Assembly (NCBI GenBank): GCA_016934895.1
Contig: JAFGRZ010000278.1
Coordinates: 1-10,308 of the forward strand
Origin: Candidatus Aminicenantota bacterium
GTDB taxonomy: Bacteria; Acidobacteriota; Aminicenantia; Aminicenantales; UBA8522
DNA length: 10,308 bases
Direction: 5' to 3'
The notes beneath the pieces are model-generated. The model saw only the letters and a list, made by a program, of their open reading frames with translations. It ran no database searches and was not told where the DNA came from. Of the stretch, positions 1-6,495 are shown piece after piece (the first letter of the stretch is position 1; every line of letters begins with the position of its first letter). Made by a program: the position numbers and the translations under genes.

Positions 1-308
1 CGATGCTCTCGGCCAACGGATTCGAGGTTTTTGACCTGGGCGCGGACGTGAAACTGGAGATGTTCATCCAGAAGGCCGAGGAGGTAGAGGCCGATTTCAT
101 CTGCCTCTCGGCGCTGTTGACGACCACGATGCTGGGACAAAAGAAGGTCGTCGAGATGCTCAAGTCGAAAAATCTCCGCGGGCGGTTCAAGGTCCTGGTC
201 GGCGGAGCGCCGGCCAGTCAGAAGTGGGCCGAAGACATTGGGGCCGACGGCTACGCCGAGAATGCCATGCTCGCGGTCAAGGTGGCCGGGCGATTGATGG
301 CCTCTTGA
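1..308 (+). CDS. Corrinoid (cobalamin-binding) methyltransferase partner protein, C-terminal part
   Basis: This is the end of a B12-binding corrinoid protein of the MtbC/MttC/MtmC type, which carries a methyl group on cobalt between a substrate:corrinoid methyltransferase and a downstream methyl acceptor. The gene enters from the left edge; the ATG at base 3 is internal. The visible 101 residues start just after where the family's DxHxxG cobalt-ligand motif would lie, so that His is outside the window. Visible hallmarks are NGFEVFDLGADV near the start, the LSALLTTTM segment that packs against the corrin, and the C-terminal VLVGGAPAS...IGADGYAENA motif, all typical of the Rossmann-like B12-binding fold. 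It ends with TGA and is followed 45 bases later by an MttB-family methyltransferase, its expected partner. The family call is firm; which methylated substrate it serves cannot be read from this fragment. Confidence 0.9.
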   Translation, partial: MLSANGFEVFDLGADVKLEMFIQKAEEVEADFICLSALLTTTMLGQKKVVEMLKSKNLRGRFKVLVGGAPASQKWAEDIGADGYAENAMLAVKVAGRLMAS

Positions 309-340
309 GGCCGTCCGGCGAACCGACATCGCATGGGAAA

Positions 341-353
341 GGAAGGGAAACAG
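341..353 (+). promoter_or_regulatory. Ribosome binding site deciding the MttB-family start
   Basis: GGAAGG at 341-346 sits 7 bases upstream of the ATG at 354. The earlier in-frame ATG at 333 is preceded only by a GGCGAACCGACATCGC context with no purine-rich Shine-Dalgarno match at a useful distance, so 354 is preferred. Confidence 0.6.
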
Positions 354-1820
354 ATGATCAAGACAATCCGGCCGAAGGTGGGATTGCTGAGCCGTCGATT
401 CATCGAAAAAATCGTCGACGAGGCCTACGAGATTCTGGAAAAGACGGGGATCTTTGTCGAGAACAAGAACGCGCTGAAACTTTTCGGGCAGGCGGGGATG
501 AAGATCGACAAAAAATCGCAGCGCGTCCATCTCAAGCGGCGGCTGGTGGAGAAATGCCTGGCCACGGCGCCGTCCGTCGTCCGGCTCTACGATCGGGCCG
601 GAAAGACGGAATACACGGTCGGCGGCGATGAGGTCCATTTCGATCCGGGCTCGACGGCCGTCACCATCCTCGACCACAAGACGGGCGAACAAAGAAAACC
701 GGACACCGCGGACCTGGTCCGATTTTACAGATTGACCGAATGCCTCGAAAACATCCACTTCCAGAGCACCGGCCTGATCAGCTCCGATGTCCCGCATCCG
801 ATCGCGGACATCTACCGGCTCTACCTCGGACTGCTCTATGCCAACAAGCCGTTTGTCACCGGCACTTTCCGGGTGGAATCCTTCCGGCCGATGACGGATC
901 TCCTGGTCGCCGTCCGCGGAAGCGCGAAGGAGCTGGCCCGGAAACCTCTGGCTATCTTCGATGCGTGTCCCTCGCCGCCTCTCAAGTGGAGCAACCTGAC
1001 CACCCAGAGCCTGATCGATTCGGCGCGCGCGGGCATCCCCTCCGAACTCATCTCGATGGGGATGACGGGGGCCACCTCCCTGGTGACGATCGCCGGCAAC
1101 CTGGTCCAGCATGTGGCCGAGACCCTCTGCGGCGTGGCCATCGTCCAGCTCGCCAAGCCGGGGGCGCCGGTCATCTTCGGCGGCTCTCCTTCGAGCTTCG
1201 ATATGAGGCGCGGGACGACCCCGATGGGAGCGATCGAGACCATGATGATCGATGTCGGTTACAGCCAGATCGGGAAATACCTGAACCTGCCGACCCACGC
1301 CTACATGGGTTTGAGCGACGCCAAGACCATCGATGCCCAGGCGGGGACGGAGACCGGGCTCGGGGCGGTGCTGGGCGCCTTGGCCGGCGTCAACGTCGTC
1401 AGCGGAGCCGGGATGCTCGACTTTGAAAGCTGCCAGAGCCTGGAAAAGCTCGTCATCGACGACGAGATCTGCGGCATGGCCTACCGCCTCATCGCCGGCA
1501 TCGCCCAGCGCGAGGAGCCCATCGCCGTGGATAAGTACGTGGGATTCACTCCCGAAACACAATTTCTCACCATGCCCCACACAAAGAAATGGTACAGGAA
1601 GGAGCATTCCTACCCCGTCATCGCGGACAGGGATACCTACGATGCCTGGGTCGCCCTGGGGAAGAAAACGATCGCCGAGAGGGCCTCGGAACAGGTGGAG
1701 AAAATCCTGGGCTCCCACCCGCCCGCGCTTGCGGACGACGATGTCCGGAACGGTCTTACGAAAATCATGACGGCCTACGCCAAAGCCAACGGGATAGCGG
1801 CGCTGCCCGAATTGCCGTAA
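354..1820 (+). CDS. MttB-family corrinoid methyltransferase, non-pyrrolysine type
   Basis: A 488-residue protein of the trimethylamine methyltransferase (MttB) family, which moves a methyl group from a quaternary or tertiary amine to a corrinoid protein. Family features are the N-terminal helical region (IEKIVDEAYEILEKTGI), the segment FDPGSTAVTILD, and the barrel motif SDAKTIDAQAGTETG followed by GVNVVSGAGMLDF and LVIDDEICG. Length matches the family (about 480-500). Archaeal-type MttB reads an internal amber codon as pyrrolysine; this frame has no internal stop at all, so it belongs with the non-Pyl homologues such as the glycine betaine methyltransferase MtgB. I chose the ATG at 354 because a GGAAGG site (341-346) lies 7 bases before it; an in-frame ATG at 333 would add seven residues but has no such site. 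It is very likely co-transcribed with the corrinoid gene upstream. Substrate is unknown: glycine betaine, proline betaine, carnitine and others are all used by relatives. Confidence 0.93.
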   Translation: MIKTIRPKVGLLSRRFIEKIVDEAYEILEKTGIFVENKNALKLFGQAGMKIDKKSQRVHLKRRLVEKCLATAPSVVRLYDRAGKTEYTVGGDEVHFDPGSTAVTILDHKTGEQRKPDTADLVRFYRLTECLENIHFQSTGLISSDVPHPIADIYRLYLGLLYANKPFVTGTFRVESFRPMTDLLVAVRGSAKELARKPLAIFDACPSPPLKWSNLTTQSLIDSARAGIPSELISMGMTGATSLVTIAGNLVQHVAETLCGVAIVQLAKPGAPVIFGGSPSSFDMRRGTTPMGAIETMMIDVGYSQIGKYLNLPTHAYMGLSDAKTIDAQAGTETGLGAVLGALAGVNVVSGAGMLDFESCQSLEKLVIDDEICGMAYRLIAGIAQREEPIAVDKYVGFTPETQFLTMPHTKKWYRKEHSYPVIADRDTYDAWVALGKKTIAERASEQVEKILGSHPPALADDDVRNGLTKIMTAYAKANGIAALPELP

Positions 1821-1980
1821 GCGGGGCGGATGGAGGGCGGGGAAGCCTGCGTTTTCTCCGCCGCGCCGCCGGTCGGTCCTCCGGGACGTCGCCGACTCTC
1901 TCGATATCATCGCGGTCAGAGAGAAGGAGAATCAGGAAAGCTTCTGAAAGGGCTCGGGACGGTCCGATTGACGCCGGGTC
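1821..1980. other. Convergent intergenic gap with no identified feature
   Basis: This 160-base stretch separates the ends of the MttB-family and TatD-family genes. It holds a short TCTCTC...GAGAGA pairing (around 1894-1926) and an imperfect palindrome around AAGCTT (1933-1950), but no GC-rich stem followed by a T run on either strand, so I cannot name a terminator. Confidence 0.4.
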
Positions 1981-2772
1981 TCAGGCCGGAGCGCTTTTCT
2001 CGAGGATGAGCGCGCGAAAATTGTTCCCGGTGACGGCGGCGACGTCTTCCAACGACACTTTCTTAACCTCGGCCAGAACCTTGGCCGTTTCGATGACGAA
2101 GAGAGGTTCATTTCGCTTGCTCTTGTTCCGCAGCGCCTGGGGGACGAGGTAGGGGGAGTCGGTTTCGACGAGAAGCTTTTCGAGAGGGAGCGAAGCGGCG
2201 ATCTGCCGCAGCGCCGATGCGCTCCGGTAGGTCAGGATGCCCGAGAAAGAGACCAGGAAGCCCCGGTCGATCATCCGCTCGGCCGTGCGGCGGTCTTCGG
2301 TGAAACAGTGGAGGATGCCGCCGCGGGAAAACCGGGTTTCTTCGATCGCGGCGATGACCTCCTGTCCCGCGTTCCGGCTATGGATGATGACGGGCAAGTT
2401 CAGCTCCTGGGCGAGGAGAAGCTGGGTTCGAAAGACCTCGGCCTGGACCGGGGCCGGTGAGAAATCATAGTGATGATCGATTCCGATCTCGCCGATAGCG
2501 GCTATTTTTCCGGCCAGGGTCAGTTCCCGGAGCGCCTCCAGGTGAGACGGAAGAAACGCCTCCGCGCGGTGGGGATGGACGCCCGCAGCCGCCGTGATCC
2601 AGGCATGAACACGACAGAGCTCAAGCACGAGCGGCCGGCTCCGGGGCTCGGATAGCTCAATGGGACAGAGGAGGGCTTTGACGCCGCCGTCCCAGGTCCG
2701 CTGGACGACCGCATCCCTGTCCGCGTCGAACTCCCGCATGTCCAGGTGGGCGTGGGAGTCGACGATGTCCAT
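1981..2772 (-). CDS. TatD-family metal-dependent hydrolase (putative DNase)
   Basis: A 263-residue TatD/YcfH-family protein with the amidohydrolase-like TIM barrel; characterised relatives are Mg-dependent 3'-5' exonucleases. All expected metal ligands are visible: H7 and H9 in the DSHAHLD motif, E95 in IGEIGID, H131 in PVIIHSR, H155 in GILHCF and D205 in VETDSPYL. Length is normal for the family (about 260), so it looks intact and active. A GGAAGGG about 10 bases before the ATG is a plausible ribosome site. It lies 60 bases downstream of the DUF885 gene on the same strand and may be the last gene of that unit; its stop faces the MttB-family gene across 160 bases. I see no functional link to the neighbours, as TatD genes sit in many contexts. 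Assignment to TatD versus YcfH/YjjV cannot be made by eye. Confidence 0.94.
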   Translation of the reverse strand: MDIVDSHAHLDMREFDADRDAVVQRTWDGGVKALLCPIELSEPRSRPLVLELCRVHAWITAAAGVHPHRAEAFLPSHLEALRELTLAGKIAAIGEIGIDHHYDFSPAPVQAEVFRTQLLLAQELNLPVIIHSRNAGQEVIAAIEETRFSRGGILHCFTEDRRTAERMIDRGFLVSFSGILTYRSASALRQIAASLPLEKLLVETDSPYLVPQALRNKSKRNEPLFVIETAKVLAEVKKVSLEDVAAVTGNNFRALILEKSAPA

Positions 2773-2832
2773 CGGGGCAAGGCCCTTCCGTCCGGAGCGA
2801 TTCCGGCTCTCGGGCGATTCCAGGCGCTCTTT

Positions 2833-4611
2833 TTATTGGGCGGCGAGTTTGGCCTTGAGGAAGCGGATCGGTATCGCGCCGTGGTTGAGCAGCTCCTGCA
2901 GGAATTCCTTCTTGCTGTAAGCGTCGCCCTTCGTTTTCCGGTAGTCTTTTTCCATGTCCAGGATCTCTTGGTAGCCGATGTAGGGATAGGCGGATTCGCA
3001 GGGCGCGAGCAGGATCCGGTTCCACTTCCATTCCGCTTCGGCTGGAGTCTGAAAGCCTCCGGCCGTCATGTACTGGATCGCCTGCTCCTTGGTCATCCCG
3101 CCCTGGTGGATGTTGAGCTCCAGGTTGAAGTCCATGACCACTTTGAGCTGGCTCTTCAACTGGTTCAGCCGCAGACGGAGGTCGTAGTTGCCGAACCCGT
3201 CGTTGATCATCATTTCTTCGAGGATGACGGGCCAGCCCTTGATGAGCGGCATGTTGGGATGGATCTTCGTCAGCAGCGATCCGGATTTCTGGGTGAAGAA
3301 CGTAGGAACGAACCAGCCGGGAAACACCTGGCGGACCGTCCACCAGGGGGAGTAGTAGTCGTTATATTCCTCCAGAAGGGATTCGACCTGGTCGGCCGAC
3401 AGCCCTTCAGGTATAGGGGAAACGAGGACGGAGTAGGATCCGGCCGTGGCATAAGGTACGGGCGTCAGAAGACGCGTCCATGAGATCCCCTGTTCCGCCG
3501 CCGGCATCGGCTCTATAACCAGGTCAGCATCCGGCAGGGCAATCAGCCCTTTCGCGGAAAAGAACGACTTGATATTGTCCGCGCTGCCTTTGACGCCTTC
3601 GACGAAGTTTTCCTTGGTGGGATGCTCCCCTTTGATCTTATCGAAAACCCCCTTGATGAAGATATTCCGGAGCTGTTCTTCGTTGTATTGGGTGGAGAGC
3701 TGCTCCATGCTGATGTTGGGATACATGATCCTGTAGAAAGGCATGGCGACGATGGCCATCTCCCGTCGGATGTTGTTGTAATCGGCCCTGGCCCGGGCGA
3801 CAAGCTCCGCTCCCGGGATGCTGAACTCGCCGGTGAGGGTGAGGAGCCGCGAATGGGCCTGCTCGCCCAGCCGGAAGTTGCCCGTGGACTTGGGCAGGAG
3901 CTGGGTCTGGAGGTACGACTGATAGTCTTCCAGGGCGGGGATGATTTTGGCCCATTCGGCCTGGAACTTGGACTTCATGTCGGGCGAAGCGGCTTCGATG
4001 AGCTTGGGGACGTCCGTCCGGTAGAAGTGGATGATCCCGGCGAATTGCCGAATCGCCGTCTGCGTGTAAATTTCGGGGGGGGTCTGGAGGTTCTCTTTCG
4101 CTTTTTTAATCAGGTCGGGGAGGCTTTTGGCCCTTTCGACGGCGCTTTTCATGCGGACATCCAGGGGAGCGAATTCCACGGTCAGGAGACTGCGGAGGCT
4201 GTTCAAGAAAAGTTGGTTGTAAAAGATGGGATTGTATTGCCAGGGAAGGAGGTTCTCGTGACGCATCAACTCCAGGTCGATGGCGTTCCTCATGATGTCG
4301 TATTCGATCTGGGAATCGGCGCCGAGCTTGGTCTTGTCGGTTTTCGCCACCAGCTCCTGGCTGAAGGCGTCCAGATTGTCGTGGTGCTTTTCGATGCTCT
4401 TATCGCTCAAGTCTTCAAGCTTGTCGTCGTATTTGTGATAGCCGGCCATGGTGGCGGCGGTCGGGTAAAATTTCCAGTAGGCATCGAGGTAGTTGTCCAT
4501 CGTCTTTTGGAACTTGGTCTCTTCCTGATTTTGAGAGGACCGAAGAAAGCTCAGACCCAGAAAAGAAAAGGCGAAGATGAAGAGAATCATGGGAACCGCG
4601 CGTTTTTTCAT
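2833..4611 (-). CDS. Secreted DUF885-family protein with degenerate metal-binding motif
   Basis: A 592-residue DUF885 protein. The family is peptidase-like, with a metal site built on an HExxPGH motif followed by EGWA. The start at 4611 is chosen because the upstream AAGGAGGT is a perfect Shine-Dalgarno with 4-5 bases spacing; the frame stays open to 4686 but that extension would bury the signal peptide. Residues 1-25 (MKKRAVPMILFIFAFSFLGL...) form a signal peptide or anchor with no lipobox Cys. The C-terminal third is recognisably DUF885: VVMDFNLELNIHQGG, TKEQAIQYM, and PCESAYPYIGYQEI. At the metal motif, however, residues 427-433 read RQVFPGW, so the first His is Arg, Glu is Gln and the last His is Trp; the later EGW is K458-G-W. 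Metal chemistry is therefore probably lost. It lies 97 bases after the FabH-type gene and 60 before TatD. Confidence 0.88.
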   Translation of the reverse strand: MKKRAVPMILFIFAFSFLGLSFLRSSQNQEETKFQKTMDNYLDAYWKFYPTAATMAGYHKYDDKLEDLSDKSIEKHHDNLDAFSQELVAKTDKTKLGADSQIEYDIMRNAIDLELMRHENLLPWQYNPIFYNQLFLNSLRSLLTVEFAPLDVRMKSAVERAKSLPDLIKKAKENLQTPPEIYTQTAIRQFAGIIHFYRTDVPKLIEAASPDMKSKFQAEWAKIIPALEDYQSYLQTQLLPKSTGNFRLGEQAHSRLLTLTGEFSIPGAELVARARADYNNIRREMAIVAMPFYRIMYPNISMEQLSTQYNEEQLRNIFIKGVFDKIKGEHPTKENFVEGVKGSADNIKSFFSAKGLIALPDADLVIEPMPAAEQGISWTRLLTPVPYATAGSYSVLVSPIPEGLSADQVESLLEEYNDYYSPWWTVRQVFPGWFVPTFFTQKSGSLLTKIHPNMPLIKGWPVILEEMMINDGFGNYDLRLRLNQLKSQLKVVMDFNLELNIHQGGMTKEQAIQYMTAGGFQTPAEAEWKWNRILLAPCESAYPYIGYQEILDMEKDYRKTKGDAYSKKEFLQELLNHGAIPIRFLKAKLAAQ

Positions 4612-4615
4612 GGAA

Positions 4616-4623
4616 ACCTCCTT
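4616..4623 (-). promoter_or_regulatory. Perfect Shine-Dalgarno of the DUF885 gene
   Basis: On the minus strand AAGGAGGT is followed by TTCC and then ATG at 4611. This is a full match to the anti-Shine-Dalgarno core at normal spacing and fixes the start of the secreted protein, overriding the longer open frame that runs to 4686. Confidence 0.8.
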
Positions 4624-4652
4624 CCTTGTCTCTGCAAGATCCCGTGACGGCC

Positions 4653-4689
4653 ATTCCTCTGCAGGAATCTTATCACAAATGAACATTTG
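4653..4689 (-). promoter_or_regulatory. Two adjacent short inverted repeats upstream of the DUF885 gene, with weak promoter elements
   Basis: Two perfect 6-bp inverted repeats lie 7 bases apart: ATTCCT-CTGC-AGGAAT (4653-4668) and CAAATG-AA-CATTTG (4676-4689), plus-strand reading. On the minus strand, TTGGAT (4691-4696) and TAAGAT (4667-4672), 18 bases apart, make a weak sigma70-like promoter, so the second repeat would sit between -35 and -10 and the first over -10 and the start point. That is a typical operator position. The promoter matches are poor (3/6 and 4/6), so this is a candidate only. Confidence 0.35.
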
Positions 4690-4708
4690 AATCCAAGGCG
4701 GTTTGTAT

Positions 4709-5710
4709 TCACCATCGAATGAGGGCGGAGGCCCATGTATAGCCTGATCCGAAGGACGTCAGGGCGACCACATCGCCCGGCTTGATCCGTCCTTCCTGGA
4801 GGGCCTCGTGGAGCGCGATGGGAATGGATGCGGCGGTGGTGTTTCCGTACTTGCTGATGTTGCGCATGACTTTTTCCAAGGGAATCTTGAGGTTGTGGGC
4901 GACCATTTGACTGATCCGGTCGTTGGCTTGATGGGGGATGAGAAGAGCGACGTCCTCCACGGTGAGGCCGTTGTGCTGGAGGGCCGCCCGAACCGCCTCC
5001 GGCATCTTAACCGAGGCGTTTTTGAAGACGTTCTTGCCGTCCATCCGCGGGAAAAACTTTTTGGTCCGGACCATCTCTTCGGTGACGGCGGGCTTGTCCA
5101 GGCAACCGGGCTTTTCCATCCACAGATCGGTCACGTGTCGGCCGTCGGCGAAGAGATGCGTGGAAAGGATCCCCCTTCCGTCGTTGTGTTCGTTCGGCTC
5201 GAGGATGAGGGCTCCGGCGCCGTCGCCGAAAAGGACGGCCATATCCCGGCCTTCGTCCGAATAGTTGAGATTGGTCGATTGAACCTCGGCGGCCACCAGC
5301 AGGATCTTTTTATATGCTCCCGTGCGGATGTATTGGTCGCCGATCGAAAGCGCATAGATGAAACCCGAACACTGGTTCCGGACGTCGATGGCTCCGATCG
5401 GAGGCAGGTCCAGCTTGGCCTGGACCAGAACGCCGATGCCGGGAAAATAATGGTCGGGAGACAGGGTCGCGGCAATGATCAGGTCGATATCGGACGTTCG
5501 GCTGCCGGAGTCGGCGATCGCCCTCCGGGCGGCCTCAACGGCCAGGTCGGAGCTCCCGACGCCCAACTCGACATGGCGCCGTTCGATGATGCCGGACCGC
5601 TGCCGGATCCACTCATCGGACGTGTCCATCAGTTTTTCAAGGTCGAAATTGGTGACCACTCGAGGAGGCACATAGTGCCCGATCCCGGTGATGATCGTTC
5701 TTTTGTCCAT
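4709..5710 (-). CDS. fabH: 3-oxoacyl-ACP synthase III (FabH-type ketosynthase)
   Basis: A 333-residue thiolase-fold condensing enzyme of the KAS III type, which in fatty acid synthesis condenses an acyl-CoA primer with malonyl-ACP in the cytoplasm. It opens with ITGIGHYVPPRVVTN and TSDEWIRQRSGI, standard FabH sequence. The catalytic triad is complete: C114 in NQCSGF, H260 in PHQAN and N290 in KYGNTTAASIP. His-Asn spacing (30) equals that of E. coli FabH (244/274), while Cys-His spacing is about 14 residues longer, with extra sequence around residues 190-225. The start at 5710 (MDKRT) is preferred to the ATG at 5725 because the family begins at this point, GGGGG lies 8 bases before it, and a TATAAT overlaps the 5725 ATG. 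Specialised KAS III enzymes (OleA-like, secondary-metabolite starters) cannot be excluded because no other fatty-acid gene is nearby. Confidence 0.88.
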   Translation of the reverse strand: MDKRTIITGIGHYVPPRVVTNFDLEKLMDTSDEWIRQRSGIIERRHVELGVGSSDLAVEAARRAIADSGSRTSDIDLIIAATLSPDHYFPGIGVLVQAKLDLPPIGAIDVRNQCSGFIYALSIGDQYIRTGAYKKILLVAAEVQSTNLNYSDEGRDMAVLFGDGAGALILEPNEHNDGRGILSTHLFADGRHVTDLWMEKPGCLDKPAVTEEMVRTKKFFPRMDGKNVFKNASVKMPEAVRAALQHNGLTVEDVALLIPHQANDRISQMVAHNLKIPLEKVMRNISKYGNTTAASIPIALHEALQEGRIKPGDVVALTSFGSGYTWASALIRW

Positions 5711-5723
5711 GGAAGCGGCCCCC

Positions 5724-5752
5724 ATTATAGCTAATGATTTTTAAAAAATAAA
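5724..5752 (-). promoter_or_regulatory. Candidate promoter of the FabH-type gene
   Basis: On the minus strand a perfect -10 hexamer TATAAT lies at 5724-5729. A weak -35 (TTTATT, 5747-5752) is 17 bases upstream, inside an A/T-rich block (5731-5760) that stands out from the GC-rich surroundings. Transcription would start near 5717, about 7 bases before the ATG at 5710 and after the ATG at 5725, which supports the shorter start. Confidence 0.45.
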
Positions 5753-5810
5753 GGAAATATCGTCATCACATCATGGCCGAAAAATCGAGACGACTTTCCC
5801 TTTCTTGGCA

Positions 5811-5938
5811 AGGCGAGGGGTATATGGTGAGAAGTCCGTATGAGCGACGAGCGGGCAGGGTTCCGCGAAGCGGAGAGCGAGGAGCGAATCGACTGTGGGA
5901 AATCGCAGCGTGACTTCGAGTCATATACCCCGAGCCTC
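5811..5938. repeat. Long imperfect inverted repeat with internal hairpin (structured intergenic element)
   Basis: The two arms, 5811-5836 and 5913-5938, are imperfect reverse complements: 20 of 26 positions pair, including an uninterrupted 10-bp block (GGGGTATATG at 5817-5826 with CATATACCCC at 5923-5932) and a 6-bp block (GAAGTC at 5831-5836 with GACTTC at 5913-5918). Between the arms is a compact hairpin, TCCGC-GAA-GCGGA (5862-5874), and several GAGCG repeats. Just outside the right arm is another small hairpin, AGCC-TCC-GGCT (5935-5945). No convincing gene occupies the region on either strand. It could be a dispersed genomic repeat, a small structured RNA, or a leader for the gene at 6007; the sequence alone does not decide. 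Confidence 0.5.
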
Positions 5939-6006
5939 CGGCTTGACGGAAGGGCCTCCCGGGGGTAGGATGGGTTGGCGAAGAGATGCATCGTGATCGA
6001 AGACGG

Positions 6007-6489
6007 ATGAAACGGCGGGTTTTCCCCGAACGGATCATTTTATGTCTGGCGCTGGCCGGAATTCTTTTCGCCCAGGAGGACTTCCTCAAGGTGGAGGCCT
6101 CGATCGTTCCCCGCAGGCTCTCCCGGGGGCAAGAGGGAGAGGTCATCCTGAAGCTCAGCTTCCAGGAGGGAACGAAGATCAGCCCCAAGCCGGATTTCAC
6201 CATCGAGTTCGAACCCTGCCCCGGGCTTGTCTTTCCCAAGAATTTTTACACCGCGACCGACCTGGGAATCGAAACGGAGGAGCGGGAGGAAGAAGAATCG
6301 CTCGTCTTCCGGGAGCCCATCCGCATTCGTTTCACGGTGAGCGAGGACGCGGAAAAGGGGAGCCACATCCTGGAAGGGAGGGTCCGGTATTACGCCCGGT
6401 CTCAGAAAAAGGAATGGTGCGTCAAAACGGCCGCCAAGTTCTTTGTGCCTTTCTTCACCCGGTCCACCTCGGTCAAAAAGAAGTCTTGA
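6007..6489 (+). CDS. Small secreted protein resembling the DsbD N-terminal domain
   Basis: A 160-residue protein with an N-terminal signal peptide (KRR n-region, hydrophobic stretch ILCLALAGILFA, likely cut before QE). The rest looks like a single beta-sandwich: PRRLSRGQEGEVILKLSF near the front and GSHILEGRVRYYARSQKKEWCVK then FFVPF at the end. This order resembles the DsbD alpha (DsbD N-terminal) domain, where a YQxC(x5)CYPP segment holds the redox pair. Here the first Cys position reads Arg131 and only C138 remains there; C71 is the only other Cys in the mature protein. So it may be a structural relative without thiol exchange. No DsbD membrane domain follows. The ATG at 6007 gives a clean signal peptide; an in-frame ATG at 5986, after GAAGAG, would add seven residues. 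Its stop is 6 bases from that of the convergent epimerase gene. Fold call is moderate, function unknown. Confidence 0.6.
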   Translation: MKRRVFPERIILCLALAGILFAQEDFLKVEASIVPRRLSRGQEGEVILKLSFQEGTKISPKPDFTIEFEPCPGLVFPKNFYTATDLGIETEEREEEESLVFREPIRIRFTVSEDAEKGSHILEGRVRYYARSQKKEWCVKTAAKFFVPFFTRSTSVKKKS

Positions 6490-6495
6490 GTTCCT

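Noticed and set aside
740..1770. Plus-strand alternative frames and a minus-strand frame inside the MttB-family gene
   Set aside because: They are Arg/Gly/Pro/Ser-rich shadows of a gene whose own frame shows family motifs over its full length.
1894..1950. Possible terminator in the convergent gap
   Set aside because: The pairings found are short (6 bp or imperfect) and no T run follows on either strand.
3622..4734. Long plus-strand frame (341 codons) opposite the DUF885 gene
   Set aside because: The minus-strand gene has a perfect ribosome site, a signal peptide and DUF885 motifs. The plus-strand translation is a low-complexity mirror rich in Val, Gly and Glu with no motif.
4808..5734. 308-codon plus-strand frame opposite the FabH-type gene
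   Set aside because: The minus-strand product carries a complete Cys-His-Asn triad; the opposite frame has no family resemblance and no ribosome site.
5731..6239. Minus-strand frames of 86 and 157 codons across the 5711-6006 gap
   Set aside because: Translations are Ser/Arg/Pro-rich without domain signs, run through the inverted-repeat element and into the antisense of the secreted protein. No ribosome site was seen.
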